From CAVWXT01 sp963759115 (lineage in GTDB: Bacteria; Planctomycetota; Planctomycetia; Pirellulales; Thermoguttaceae), in NCBI GenBank assembly GCA_963759115.1, contig CAVWXT010000006.1, positions 1,302,001 to 1,366,000 of the forward strand: 64,000 nucleotides of DNA, in the 5' to 3' direction. Made by a program: the position numbers and the translations under genes. Positions within the stretch are counted from its first letter, which is position 1. Each line of letters begins with the position of its first letter. This document shows positions 1-10,365 of the stretch, piece after piece. The notes beneath the pieces are model-generated. The model made no database searches and was not told where the DNA came from. It saw nothing but the letters and a program-made list of their open reading frames with translations.

Positions 1-252
1 ACGGACAAAAGCAAAGTAAACACTTTCATCGTACAGCCTCGTGTCTAAGGAGCCTCGGGAGGTGGTTCAGTCTCAACATTGATGGGCCTTCCGTCCACCC
101 ATCGTAACCCTGTACGACAGTGCATACACAAGCCAGAGGTGCCCTCCACGATGCCATTGTATCTCGGAAATCGGGGGTCAGTTGGCCTCTTACTATCCTG
201 CTCTGCGGGCCTTCGTCTCACCAGGACCATTCAGAATCAGACCCACCACGGA

Positions 253-594
253 TCAGCTATCATTGCGTCTTGCGCGTTGGCTCTCCGACCCTTCCTCGTT
301 GGTCATTTTGATTTCCAGTGGGCCTATTTTCAACCAGACCAGGGAATACCCGCCAACGATAATGACAGGAACCAGGAGAGCTAGCCCGATCCACTGTGCC
401 AGTGTTTCTCTCCCTTCGGGTGCAAACACCACCGCGGCGGCCGCAACGATGGCAAAAGCCATCGCGGTGAAAATCAAGAGCCGCCTAGTTTTCTGCAATT
501 CACGGAAACAGACTACCACGGCGTCTAGTGCAGCCTGTCTCATGCCGGGGCCTACCTCGACCATCATTCTATTGCCGTCTGTTTCTACTTTCAT
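253..594 (-). CDS. small two-helix membrane protein, unknown function
   Basis: This 113-residue protein has a polar N-terminus, a hydrophobic helix at about residues 38-60 and a second at about 65-88, then a charged tail with an Arg/Asp-rich end. GGAGG lies six bases upstream of the ATG and supports the start. I see no family motif. It probably sits in the inner membrane with both ends on the same side. The neighbouring aspS is on the same strand but about 300 bases away, so I do not infer an operon. Confidence 0.6.
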   Translation of the reverse strand: MKVETDGNRMMVEVGPGMRQAALDAVVVCFRELQKTRRLLIFTAMAFAIVAAAAVVFAPEGRETLAQWIGLALLVPVIIVGGYSLVWLKIGPLEIKMTNEEGSESQRARRNDS

Positions 595-907
595 AAGAAC
601 CTCCGGCCGGCAACCGATACGGGCGTCTTGCGGGTGTCGTCAATCTTGTCCCTGTTTGTCCCTGGAAACGTCGCGAAAGGATTCCATTGACAGCAACAAA
701 CGGGCTTGTTAAGATGGGATTGCCGCGTCAATAGCTGTTGGAAATTAACGACTTACGGCGATTTCCAAGGTGTCGTCGGAGTAACAACCTTCGCTTCTCC
801 TTGCTAGTCACAACAGGTAGCCCACCGAACTGCAATATCTTGTGGCGGTCAGTGCCCGCCCTACAGAGATTCACAGCCTCTCAGTCTGCCCAGCGCGATG
901 CGTTTCG
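595..907. other. intergenic stretch with no gene seen
   Basis: These roughly 310 bases between aspS and the small membrane gene hold no convincing open frame with a ribosome binding site, no clear hairpin terminator and no repeat that I could recognise. Confidence 0.4.
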
Positions 908-2674
908 TCAACTGGTGTGCTTGATGCCCAGCTCGCGGAGTTGCTTGGCATCCACCCGGTCGGGAGCGCCGGTCATCAGATCGGTGGCCCGCTGCGTCTT
1001 GGGAAAAGCGATGCAGTCGCGGATGTTGTCCAGCCCGCCGAAGAGCATCACGAGCCGGTCGATGCCCAGCGCGATGCCGCCGTGGGGCGGGGCCCCATAT
1101 TGCAGGGCGTCGAGCAAGAAGCCGAACCGTTCGCGGGCCGTCGCCTCGTCGATCCCCAGCAGTCCGAACACGTCTTGCTGGAGTTGCTGGTCGTGGATAC
1201 GGATCGTGCCGCCGCCGGCCTCATAGCCGTTGATCACGAGGTCGTAGGCCTGGGCGCGGCATTTCTGCGGATCGGTGCGGAGCATTTCGCGATCTTGCGG
1301 CCGCGGCGAGGTGAAGGGATGGTGCATGGCCGTCCAACCGCCCTCTTCGGTATCGAGCGCGAACATCGGAAACTCGACGACCCACGAAAAGTTCATCGTG
1401 GCCGGATCGTAGAGCTTCAACTCCGCGCCCAGCCGCTTCCGCAAGGCGTAGAGGGCCTTGCAAGTGGTCTCGAACTTGTCGGCCACCAGCAGCAGCAGGT
1501 CGCCCGGCGCGGCGTCCATGCGCTGAGCGATTCGGGTCAGCAGGTCGGCGCTGAAGTTCTTGGCGATCGGCGAGGCCAAGCGGCCGTCGGCTTCGACCTT
1601 GAACCAGGCCAACCCTTTTGCGCCGAAGTTCTCGACCACAAAAGCCGTCAGTTCGTCGATGCCCTTGCGGGAGTAGCGGTCGGCGGCGCCCTTGGCGTTG
1701 ATGCCGCGCACCCGGCCGCCCGCGTCGGCGCAGCCGCGGAACACCTGGAACTCCGACTCTTTGGCCAGGTCGGTGACATCGACGATCTCCATGCCGAAGC
1801 GGAGATCGGGGGCGTCGTGGCCGAACCGCTCCATGGCCTCGTCGTAGGTCATTCGCGGCAGCGGCCGCGCCACGTCCAGGCCGAGGATTTCCTTGGCCAG
1901 CCGCACCATCAGGCCCTCGATCACGCCCATGATGTCGTCCGCATTGATGAACGACATTTCCAGGTCCAACTGGGTGAACTCCGGCTGCCGATCGGCCCGC
2001 AGGTCTTCGTCGCGGAAGCAGCGGGCCACCTGGATGTAGCGATCGTAGCCGGCGACCATGAGTATCTGCTTGTAGAGTTGCGGCGACTGCGGCAGGGCGT
2101 AGAAACTGCCTTGCTGAATGCGGCTGGGCACCAGATAATCGCGGGCCCCCTCCGGCGTGCTGCGGCCGAGCATCGGCGTCTCGAAGTCGATGAATCCCAA
2201 CGCGTCGCAGTAATCCCGCATGATCTTGATCATGCGGTTCCTGAGCAGCATGGTCCGCTGCATTTCCGGGCGGCGAAGGTCGACGTAGCGGTACTTCAGC
2301 CGGATGTCTTCGCCGGGCAGTTCCTTGCCCGTCGGCTGGAAGGGCGGGTTGAGGCTGCGGTTGAGAATCTCCAAATGCTGGGCGCGCAATTCGATCTCAC
2401 CCGTATCGAGCTTGGGGTTGACGGTGCCCTCGGGCCGCCGGGCAACCTTGCCCCGCACGAGCACGACGTACTCCGACCGCAACGCCTTGGCGGCTTGCAG
2501 GGTTTCGTCGCCGGCCTCCGGGGCGAAGACCACTTGGGTCTTGCCGTAACGGTCGCGAAGATCGACGAACAGCACGCCGCTATGGTCTCGGTACGTGTCG
2601 ACCCAGCCGCACAGGGTCGCTTGCTGCCCGACGTGTTCGGGCCGCAATTCACCGCAGGTATGAGTCCGCAACAA
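908..2674 (-). CDS. aspS: aspartyl-tRNA synthetase
   Basis: This is a full-length (588 aa) bacterial-type class II aspartyl-tRNA synthetase, which charges tRNA-Asp in the cytoplasm. The N-terminal OB-fold anticodon domain (about 1-105) contains GWVDTYRDHSGVLFVDLRD. Class II motif 2 is seen as RCFRDEDLRADRQPEFTQLD near residue 215, and motif 3 as GIALGIDRLVMLF near 555. The middle part (about 290-400) is the bacterial GAD insertion. The frame is unbroken, unlike many neighbours. Whether it also charges tRNA-Asn cannot be decided here. The family call is very secure. Confidence 0.97.
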   Translation of the reverse strand: MLRTHTCGELRPEHVGQQATLCGWVDTYRDHSGVLFVDLRDRYGKTQVVFAPEAGDETLQAAKALRSEYVVLVRGKVARRPEGTVNPKLDTGEIELRAQHLEILNRSLNPPFQPTGKELPGEDIRLKYRYVDLRRPEMQRTMLLRNRMIKIMRDYCDALGFIDFETPMLGRSTPEGARDYLVPSRIQQGSFYALPQSPQLYKQILMVAGYDRYIQVARCFRDEDLRADRQPEFTQLDLEMSFINADDIMGVIEGLMVRLAKEILGLDVARPLPRMTYDEAMERFGHDAPDLRFGMEIVDVTDLAKESEFQVFRGCADAGGRVRGINAKGAADRYSRKGIDELTAFVVENFGAKGLAWFKVEADGRLASPIAKNFSADLLTRIAQRMDAAPGDLLLLVADKFETTCKALYALRKRLGAELKLYDPATMNFSWVVEFPMFALDTEEGGWTAMHHPFTSPRPQDREMLRTDPQKCRAQAYDLVINGYEAGGGTIRIHDQQLQQDVFGLLGIDEATARERFGFLLDALQYGAPPHGGIALGIDRLVMLFGGLDNIRDCIAFPKTQRATDLMTGAPDRVDAKQLRELGIKHTS

Positions 2675-2790
2675 GATAAGTCCCCCGCCAGGGATGGGTT
2701 AGGTCTGAATTGGAAGTGCTCAATTCTACTTTCCAAAACCGGCGGCGGGAAGAGTGATGCATTCTCTTGGGCTGAAGGCCCGTCGTTCTC

Positions 2791-2938
2791 CCAGCCCAGG
2801 GCAACGCCCTGGGGAACCGAGACGATCTTGCCCATCCTTCGGCCCAACGGGCCAATCACTCGACGAACGATTGGCCCGTTGGGCCGAGAACATGGATTCG
2901 ATTGGGCCGAATTTTCCCGGGGCGTTGCCCTGGGCTGG
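2791..2938. repeat. long nested inverted repeat
   Basis: Two nested perfect inverted repeats share one centre. The outer arms are 19 bases (2791-2809 and 2920-2938, CCAGCCCAGGGCAACGCCC and its complement). The inner arms are 17 bases (2841-2857 and 2869-2885, GGCCCAACGGGCCAATC and its complement). Both strands can be read as short peptides such as ALPWAG, which is a translation artefact. It probably belongs to an interspersed palindromic family of planctomycete genomes. It lies between aspS and the next gene and could form a cruciform or a bidirectional RNA hairpin. Confidence 0.8.
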
Positions 2939-3098
2939 GTGAACTGAGCCCCTTCGGGGCGAAAAGAGCGATCCCAAAAAATCTTGCCACGCCCGTATGA
3001 GGCATCAACGTTGACAACGACATGCTCGGCTGCGAAACTATGGGCACACGTTTGAATCTACTTCGACGGTGTGAGTGCTGCCAGAACGGAGGTGAGTG

Positions 3099-3485
3099 AT
3101 GGCGAAGCCCAAAGAGGTGCTGAGCCCGGAGGACTACAAGAACTTCCGAAACGTGCGTGCGGCCGCAGTGTTGTTTGTCGTGCTTGGTTGCATCCTCGTT
3201 CTTGGTGGAACTGCATTGGCGATTGTAAAGCAACCTAACCCGAAAGACAACATCCCGCCGGTAGTTGCGATCGGGATGGCAATCATCGGTTTGGGCGGCG
3301 TAGTTGGAGGGATTGCCGCGCTACGCGGCAACAGACGCTGGGCCAAATTGACGTATGTGATGGCAGTGCCGTATTTGCTTGGTTTCCCCATCGGAACCAT
3401 TGTCAGCTACGTACTCCTGACGGGCATGTCCCGATACCTTGGCAGCAAGGAACGCGTCAAGCAGGCTACGTTGGGTGGTGCCTAA
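3099..3485 (+). CDS. small membrane protein, unknown function
   Basis: This protein of about 128 residues has three or four hydrophobic segments (about residues 20-42, 55-75 and 85-110) separated by short basic loops. GGAGG at 3088-3092 is well spaced for the ATG at 3099; a GTG directly before it is also possible. It ends in a basic tail. No family motif is recognised, and no neighbour suggests a role. Confidence 0.65.
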   Translation: MAKPKEVLSPEDYKNFRNVRAAAVLFVVLGCILVLGGTALAIVKQPNPKDNIPPVVAIGMAIIGLGGVVGGIAALRGNRRWAKLTYVMAVPYLLGFPIGTIVSYVLLTGMSRYLGSKERVKQATLGGA

Positions 3486-3561
3486 TCGGACTTCGCCAAT
3501 AGCTCTCGCAAATATCTAGCGAGCGGCCATCACACGAATCAATTGTGTGTTGTCAGTGTTG

Positions 3562-3783
3562 TCAGAATAGAGGACGAGCGAACACGCTTTCCGCTGGCAC
3601 GCCAACCACGGCGCCACTCTCCATTTCCTGCCACCTTCGCTCAAGTTCGACCTCCCAGGCAGCCTGAACGTCTTCGGCGTCGGCATCGTCGAGAGAACGA
3701 ATGAGACAATAGGCCAACTCGGCGCGGTCATGCGTGGGGAGCCGCAGGACCTCTTGCTTGAGCTTCTCGGCGGACTCGGTCAT
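3562..3783 (-). CDS. addiction-module antitoxin-like protein, orphan
   Basis: The 73-residue protein resembles the short 'putative addiction module component' family (TIGR02574 type). It has an N-terminal helix with LRLPTHDRAELAYCLIRSLDD, a middle AWEVELERRWQEMESG and an end like GVPAESVF. Members usually precede a RelE/ParE-like toxin gene. Here the next 100 bases downstream contain no toxin frame, so it appears to be an orphan or a remnant. It overlaps the end of miaA by 4 bases, suggesting co-transcription. Confidence 0.65.
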   Translation of the reverse strand: MTESAEKLKQEVLRLPTHDRAELAYCLIRSLDDADAEDVQAAWEVELERRWQEMESGAVVGVPAESVFARPLF

Positions 3784-4758
3784 GTGATTCTCCCCTTCCC
3801 TTCAAAACTACAAACCACTTCCGCCGCGTCAAGCGGATCAGTGACCGGCACGAATCGGCACTCGCTCAGGCTGCGGAACCATGTACCTTGGCGCTTGGCG
3901 AGCTGCCGCGTGTGACGCTGCACCAGCTCGATGGTTTCCGCCAGATCCCGACGGCCTTCGAGATGCTCGATCACCTCACGGTATCCCACGGCCTGCCGGG
4001 CGGTCTTGCTCAGCGGCTGTGCCGAGACGTCTCCCCTCTCACTTTGGGAGAGGGGACCGGGCGAACAGAGCCGGCGGACTTCGTCGACCAGTCCCGCCGC
4101 GAACATCTCCTCTACGCGGCGGTCGATCCGGGCGTGAAGTTCGGCCTTCGGCCAGTCGAGCACGAACACGCGGCAATCCGCCGCCAGCCGGCCCACGTCG
4201 AACTGTTGCTGCAACTCGCTGATCGGCCGGCCGGTCTTTTCGTAAACCTCCATCGCACGGATGAGCCGGCGCGTGTCGTTGGGGTGCAGGCGGGCGGCCG
4301 CCGCCGGATCGACTTGGGCCAACTGCCCGTGCAGCCACTCGAGGCCGTGCTGCCGGGCGTCGTCGGCCAGCCGGCGCCGCAACGGCCAATCGGCCGGCGG
4401 TCCCTGGAAGATCCCCCGCAACAGTCCCTTCAAATACAGCGGCGTGCCGCCCGACGAACAACACTTGCCGGCCGCGGCCGGCAATTTCCGCCGCGCAACG
4501 GCCGGCCGCCTCGACATACTGGGCCAAGCTGTACTCCTCGTGCGGTTCGAGCACGTCGATCAGGTGATGCGGCACGCGGCGGCGCTCTTCGGCGGTGGGC
4601 TTGGCCGTGCCGATGTCCATCCCCCGATACAGGGCCATCGAATCCAGCGACACGATCTCGGCATCGATCCGCTGCGCCAACTCCACGCCCACGGCCGATT
4701 TGCCCGCGGCCGTCGGACCGGTGAGGAACCAGCAGTCTGTGGCAAGATTCAGGGGCAT
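3780..4758 (-). CDS. miaA: tRNA dimethylallyltransferase MiaA, frameshifted
   Basis: MiaA adds a dimethylallyl group to A37 of tRNAs that read UNN codons. The N-terminal part has the P-loop FLTGPTAAGKSAVGVELAQ and LDSMALYRGMDIGTAKPT. The C-terminal part has RLIRAMEVYEKTGRPISE and TWFR. The frame breaks once near 4450, where one extra base turns the expected VGGT into VGRH; after the shift GGTPLYLKGLL follows. The ATG at 4758 precedes MPLNLATDCWFLTG. A small palindromic repeat is inserted in frame near 4032-4056. A single-base consensus error is more likely than loss of this gene. Confidence 0.9.
4032..4056. repeat. palindromic repeat inside miaA coding sequence
   Basis: TCCCCTCTC (4032-4040) and GAGAGGGGA (4048-4056) form a perfect 9-bp inverted repeat inside miaA. 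It encodes the extra residues PLSQSERG between the usual VDEVRRL and SKTARQAVGYREVIEHLEG of MiaA. A related sequence (TCTCCCAAAGGTGAG) occurs in the spacer near 34,610, so this looks like an interspersed repeat that landed in frame. Confidence 0.6.
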
Positions 4759-4838
4759 GGCAGAAGTGGACGTAATAAACAGGAGATAACAGAGGCAACA
4801 GAGACGGGCCATCCTCTGTTCTCTCCGTTTCCTCCTGT

Positions 4839-6141
4839 TCAAAATGAAACGTGATTGGTTGCCGTTGTGCCGCGACCGGCTGACGAATGATCTGCGCCGC
4901 GGCAATAGCATCCCACCACCGGTTCCGTCGAATCGAAGAGCAACTCGTGCGGATCGGCCGCGTCGCGGTCGGGCAGGGCCACGATGGCCAGATCGGCCTG
5001 CTTGCCCGGCTCCAGCGAGCCGACCTGCCGTCTCCCACCCCAGCGCCCTGGCGCCGAGAATCGTTCCCATTTGCAGAATGCGGTCGAGGGCGACGGCCGG
5101 GTGCCGCCGGGCGGCAAAACGCATTTCGGCCAACAGGCTCAGGTCGGGCGACGATCCGCGGCCGTCGGTGCCCAACGCCACCGCCACGCCGGCCGCGAGC
5201 ATCTTTTCCAGCGGGTAAGCGCGATGGGCGAACCAGTCGTGGGTTCGCGGGCAGTAGACCACGGTCATCCGCGCGGCGTTGGCGGCCAGGAAGGCAATCT
5301 CCTCGTCGTCCAGGTAGTTGCCGTGGATCACCAGCGCGCGATGCTGCCGACGCCAAGAGCCGCAGGTAGTCCATCGGCCGCGCTGCCGGCCGGAATCGCG
5401 GTGGCGTCCCACGCCCCGAGCTCCTCCAAGAACACCCGCAGCGGGCCGGTGCCGTGCCGCAGCAACTCCAACTCCTCCCGCGATTCGGCCAGGTGCATGG
5501 CAACGGGGACTTGCTCGGCTGCCGAGAGGGCGATCACGGCCGCCAGAAGTTCGGGATGAACGCTGTACGGCGCGTGGGGACTCAGGCCCGTGATGCCAGT
5601 ATTGCCGATCGCTTGCGGTCTGCTTGCGCAGAAAGTGCGATTGCGCCAGTTCCAGCGCGGCGGCGACTCGCTCGGCCGTTGGGGCAATCAGTTCCTGAAA
5701 GACCGTGACGTCAGGCGATGCCGCCCCGATTTCCTCGAACGGCCCAGCCGGACTGGGCAATGTCGCCGAGCGTGGTGACGCCACAGCGGATGCTCTCGTG
5801 CAGGCCCATCATGACCGCCTGACGATCACTGTTGCGCCGTCTGTCGCCGGATAGTCCATCACCCGGCGAATCCAGTCGACGAAGCCGATGCCCCGCTCGC
5901 CCAGCGGCACGGTCAGATCGCTGAAATCGAGGTGCGCGTGGGCGTTGACCAGTCCCGGCAGGATGGCCACGTTGCCCAGGTCGCGGACCTCGCCCTCGCC
6001 GGCCCGACGGCCCACCGCGACGATGCGTTCCCCGTCGAGCGTCACGCAACCATCGGGGATCGGTCGCCCGGCGACGGGGAAGACGTAGCGGGCGCAGGAG
6101 AGACGCGACGACCGGATGTGCGCTTGTTCATCAATGCTCAT
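4839..6141 (-). CDS. amidohydrolase, candidate aminodeoxyfutalosine deaminase, frameshifted
   Basis: This is a metal-dependent amidohydrolase of the chlorohydrolase/deaminase group. In order, the pieces are ILPGLVNAHAHLDFSD (HxH metal motif), GFVDWIRRVM, TGLSPHAPYSVHPEL, MHLAESREELELL, LVIHGNYLDDEEIAFLA, VYCPRTHDWFAHRAYPLE and LGTDGRGSSPDLSLLAEMRF. These occur in the right order but in several reading frames, with breaks near 5810, 5770, 5620, 5340 and 5050. It lies downstream of mqnA and mqnC, and some futalosine pathways use such a deaminase (MqnX), so that role is plausible but inferred. The start at 6141 is six bases after the upstream gene's stop. Confidence 0.75.
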
Positions 6142-6147
6142 GAGTCG

Positions 6148-8452
6148 TCACTCGACGGTCGCAGCAACGTCTTCGGGCACCAGCGGCGGCTTTTCGTGGT
6201 CGCCGCGCTCGATGGCTTCTTCCAGTTCTTCTTCCGGCGATTTCGGGCTGTTCAGCCGGCCAAACCACACCAGCAACAGCACGGCGCCCAGCGAGCCCCG
6301 CCACGACCACCAGCGGCCACTCGAACAGACACCCGCCGCCGTTCGGCCGGGAACCACGATCGTCCGCAGCAGCGGCGAATCGGCGATCATCTCCGGCGTG
6401 ATCCGGCTGTTGGCCACCGCCAGCGTGTTGTGGACGACGTGGAACACCATGCCGGGCAGGATGCTGCCGCTCTGCACGGCCAGGAAGCCGAGGACCACGC
6501 CCAGCAGGCAGGCGATCAGCGATTGCTGCAGGATGCCGTGGGTCAGGCCGAAGAACAGCGCGGCGAAGATGATCGCCCGCCACTTGTGCCCCAGGTGCCG
6601 GAAGCCCGAGAGGATGAAGCCGCGGAAGGCCAGCTCCTCGCAGACCGCCGGCACCAGCGCGATCACCAGCACCAGCGGCCAGAAGTCGGCCTGGCGGAAC
6701 ATCTCCTGCATCTTCTCCAACGCCGGCTGGACGCTCTCGCTCACGGGATAGAGCTGCTGCACGACCGACTGCAAGAGCGTTGGCCACCGGGATGCAGCAC
6801 GACGGCCAACAGCGCCGCGGCGGGGATCGTCAGCCACGGCGGCCACTTCAGCAGCAGCGTTTGCCGCGGGCTGCTGGTCAGCATGAGCGTCATCAACAGC
6901 GCCGGCGTGGCAATCACCGCCAGTTGCGTGGTCAGGACCATGCGGGCGAAACCGCCGAAACCTTCGGGCATCGTCAGCGAGAAACTCAGGAAGAAGTTGA
7001 CCACCAGGATCAGCACGCCGCAGAAGACGGCCGCGGCCACGGTCGGCGTCGGCTGCCGGTCGCGCAGCAGGTGCCGCAGCCACAAGCCCACGTCCAGCCG
7101 CTCGCTCTCGCGGAACAGCACCGACTCGGAGTTGAACTGGTCGACGGCCCAGCGGATCGCCAGCAGGCAGGCCACCAAGCGTCACGGCGGCCACGACCGG
7201 CGAGAACTGCGCCGCCTGCCAGTAATTGCCCTCCAGCACGCTCCGCAGCAGCAGCACCACGCCGGTGACCGGAATCAGGCTGTTGCCCAGGTTCAACTCC
7301 ACGCCGGGCGACATGGGCAGAATCACCAGCGGCATGGTGACCAGCAGCAGGGGCATCAGGTAGTATTGCCCTTCCTTCGTGCTCCGCGCAAAGGCCGCCA
7401 GCGCCAGGCACAACGCGCTGAACAGGGCCGAGATCGGCACCAAGGCAATCGCCAGCGCGGCGATCGCCGTCGGCGGCGGCAGCCCGAAACCCGGCAGCTG
7501 CGCCACCACCATCCAGCCCGTCATCCCCACGCTCAACAGGTTCAGCACGGCGGTGACCATGCTGAAGAGCATGATGGTCACCAGCTTGCCCACGCACGAT
7601 CTCGCTGCGTTGGGCGGGGCTGCACAGCAGCGTCTCCAGCGTGCCCCGCTCTTTCTCGCCGGCGCACAGGTCGACGGCCGGATAGAAGGCCCCGGTCAGC
7701 GCCCAGAGCAGCAACAGGACGGGCAGGATTTTGGACCACATCGCGGCGCCGCGGTGGTCCGGTGTCGTCGGCCACGTCGGCGCTGCTCGACCGAGAACGG
7801 CCGCACCGCGACGGTGGGCACGCCGCTTGGCCGCCAGGTTGTCGTCGCCGATCTGTTCCGTCCAGCGCCGCAACACGTCCGAGAGCCGGGCGAAGGCGAT
7901 CTGCGATTTGTCGTTGGCCGTGCTGTAGATGATTTCGGGACTGGGGACTTCCGGCCGGCGCCCTGCTCGGCATCGCCGCGCTGGCCGCCGTTCCGGCGAC
8001 CGGTTCTCGGCCTGGCGGCGGATGGCCTCGCGGAAGGCGTCGAGCCGGCTGGCGAAGTCGGGCGGGAAATACAGCGCCGCTTCGTACTTGCCCGACTGCA
8101 CCTGGCGATCGGCCTCGGCCCGCGCGTCGGGCCGCGATTCGTCCGGCTGCCGGCGGCTCGTCGGGCGCAAAGTGCAGTTCGAGCAGCCGCGCCCGCTCCG
8201 GATCGGCGAACAACGTCCGCGGCGAACTGCTCGTTCTCGAACAGCGGCGGCAGATCGGCGCAGGTTCCCGGCGCCCACCACCAGCACCCGCGTCGGCTGC
8301 TCCTGCATGAACTGCGAGATCTGCAACAGGCTCATCCCCAACAGCGGATAGAGCAGGATCGGCAGCACCGCAATCATGAACAGCGTCCGCCGATCGCGGA
8401 GCTGATCGCGGATTTCGCGGGCCAGGATCAATTTGACGTTGGAGAAGGTCAT
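6148..8452 (-). CDS. ABC-2 type permease fused to CPBP intramembrane protease, frameshifted
   Basis: The N-terminal part (from MTFSNVKLILAREIRDQLRD, ATG at 8452) resembles the Na+ exporter/ABC-2 permease NatB. It has a first membrane helix, a long periplasmic domain and a group of membrane helices. The C-terminal part is a CPBP (Abi/CAAX-like) protease with EELAFRG, LFFGLTHGILQQS and HVVHNTL, which hold the EExxxR and His motifs. Permease-CPBP fusions are known in planctomycetes. Frames change near 8240, 7590, 7178 and 6780. At 7178 one extra base separates VVAAVTL from MVACLLAIRWAV. The partner ATPase lies directly upstream. Confidence 0.85.
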
Positions 8453-9230
8453 GGGCTCGGTGCGAAGCCGCAAGCGGCTCGCGTCATGTCGATCGTCGTG
8501 CTGCGAGATCAATTGAAAGAACAACTCCTCCAGGTCCCGCTGGTGATGCCGGTCGCGCAACTCCTCCAGCGTCCCTTCGGCCAGGATCTGTCCGCGGTGC
8601 AGGATGGCGATCCGGTCGCAGAGCCGCTCCGCCTCGCGCATGATGTGCGTGGAGAAGACGATGCACTTGCCGTGATCGCGCAGCTCGGCCACCGTGTTCA
8701 ACAGCGCCCGGGCCACCAGCACGTCCAGCCCGGCCGTGGCCTCGTCGAAGATCAGCACGGGCGGATCGTGGACCACGGCCCGGGCCACCGAAACCTTCTG
8801 CTTCATGCCGGTCGACATCTTCGCGCCCAAGACGTCCCGCGTGTCGTTCATCTTCAGCCGGTCGAAGAGCGCCTCCATCCGATCGGCCAGCGTCGTCCTT
8901 GGGAATGCCGTGCAGCCGGCCGAAGTATTCGACCATCTCCCAGCCGGTCATGCGGTCGTAGACGGCCGTGTTGGCCGACATGAAGCCGATCTGGCGGCGG
9001 ACCTGGGCGGGCTGCGTGAGCACGTCGTAGCCGTTGATCGTGGCCGTGCCGCTGGTGGGGCGGAGCACGGTGCTGAGGATCCGCAGGGCCGTGGTCTTGC
9101 CCGCCCCGTTGGGCCCCAGCAGGCCGTAGACCTGTCCCGGCCGGGCGTGAAAGCTGATCCCGCCCAGCGCCACGAATTGCCCGCGCCGCAGGTCGGAGTA
9201 GTGCTTGGTCAGTTCGTGGACGTGGATCAT
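8453..9230 (-). CDS. ABC transporter ATP-binding protein (NatA-like), frameshifted
   Basis: This ABC ATPase would power the downstream permease. The Walker A motif is GLLGPNGAGKTT near residue 37, the signature is MSTGMKQKVSVARA, Walker B is PVLIFDEATAGLD, and the switch His follows in FSTHIM. One extra base near 8890 separates YFGRLHGIPKDD from RMEALFDRL. No stop codon is visible between its C-terminus (ELFFQLISQHDDRHD) and the permease start at 8452, so the two may be translated as one chain, or a small indel hides the stop. Confidence 0.88.
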
Positions 9231-9252
9231 GCCGATACATAAAACCCTTCTC

Positions 9253-10365
9253 CTATTTTAACCTTACGCGCATCCGGACCGTCCCATCGACCAATTCGTA
9301 AAACACATTCCTCTGCCGGGGGGTATAGCCGGCCTCCGGCGATCGCCCGGCGGATTTCGGCCTCGGTGGTGCGAAAACTGGTGCCGGCCGCCGCCACCAC
9401 GTTCTCCTCGATCATCAGGCTGCCGAAATCGTTGGCCCCGAAACGCAGGGCCAACTGGCCGACGGCCAGCCCTTGCGTGACCCAACTGGCCTGAAGATTG
9501 GCGAAGTTGTCGAGATACAGCCGGCTGACGGCCAGCGTCTTCAGATACTCGAATGCCCCGACCTTCGGCAGATCCGCTCAAGGCCGTATTGCCCGGCTGA
9601 AACGTCCAGCAGATGAAGGCGGTGAATCCGTGCGTCTCGTCCTGAAGCCGGCGCAACCGCTCCAGGTGTTCGATCCGGTCGGCCAGCGTCTCGACGTGGC
9701 CGAACATCATGGTGGCCGAGCCGCGTCCGCCCAGGCCGTGCCAGGTGCGGCAGACCTCCAGCCAGCGGTCGGCGGACGTCTTGCACGGGCTCACCTCGCG
9801 GCGGACCCGATCGACGAGGATTTCCGCCCCTCCGCCGGGCAAGGAGCCCAGCCCCGCCTCCTTCAGCCGCACGAGCACCTCGCCGATCGACAGCCCGGAG
9901 ACCGCGGCGATATGGTCGATCTCCGGCGGGCTGAAACCGTGCACGTTGATCTGCGGAAAGCGCTCGCTTGATGTCGCGGAGCAGCTCTTCGTACCAGTCG
10001 ATCGGTCAAGCTCGGGGTGCATCCCGCCCTGCAAGAGGATTTGGTTGCCGCCCAGGGCAATGGTCTCTTCGATCTTCCGGTGCAGCTCGTCGGGCCGAGA
10101 TGACGTAGGCGTCCGCATCGCCGACCTTCCGCGAGAAGGCGCAGAAACGGCAGCCGCTGGTGCAGATGTTCGTGTAGTTGATGTTGCGGTCGATGTTGTA
10201 GGTGCGGAACGGCTCCGGGTGCAGGCGTCGGGTGACGGCGTCGGCCGCCCGGCCGAGCGCGGCCAGGTCGTGCGACTCCAGCAGCGCGAGCCCCTCGTCG
10301 GCGGTGAGCCGCCGGCCGGAGACCGCTTTGTCGAGGATCGCAGAGATCATTGCTCCATCCGCCAT
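9253..10365 (-). CDS. mqnC: dehypoxanthine futalosine cyclase MqnC, frameshifted
   Basis: MqnC is the radical SAM enzyme that cyclises dehypoxanthine futalosine in the futalosine route to menaquinone. The 4Fe-4S motif CTSGCRFC follows YNIDRNINYTNI near residue 60. Further landmarks are GGNQILLQGGMHPEL, QINVHGFSPPEIDHIA, SLPGGGAEIL, MFGHVETLADRIEHL and FTAFICWTFQPGNTAL. The real C-terminus reads PRQRNVFYELVDG with a stop at 9253-9255. Breaks lie near 10,100, 10,010, 9,970, 9,585 and 9,318. The start overlaps the end of mqnA by 19 bases, so the two are translationally linked. Confidence 0.92.

Noticed and set aside
842..2947. 701-residue open frame antisense to aspS
   Set aside because: It mirrors the aspS coding strand in GC-rich DNA and has no motif; aspS on the other strand is certain.
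3516..3783. Complete toxin-antitoxin pair
   Set aside because: Only an antitoxin-like gene is visible; the sequence after it has no RelE/ParE-like frame even allowing one frameshift.
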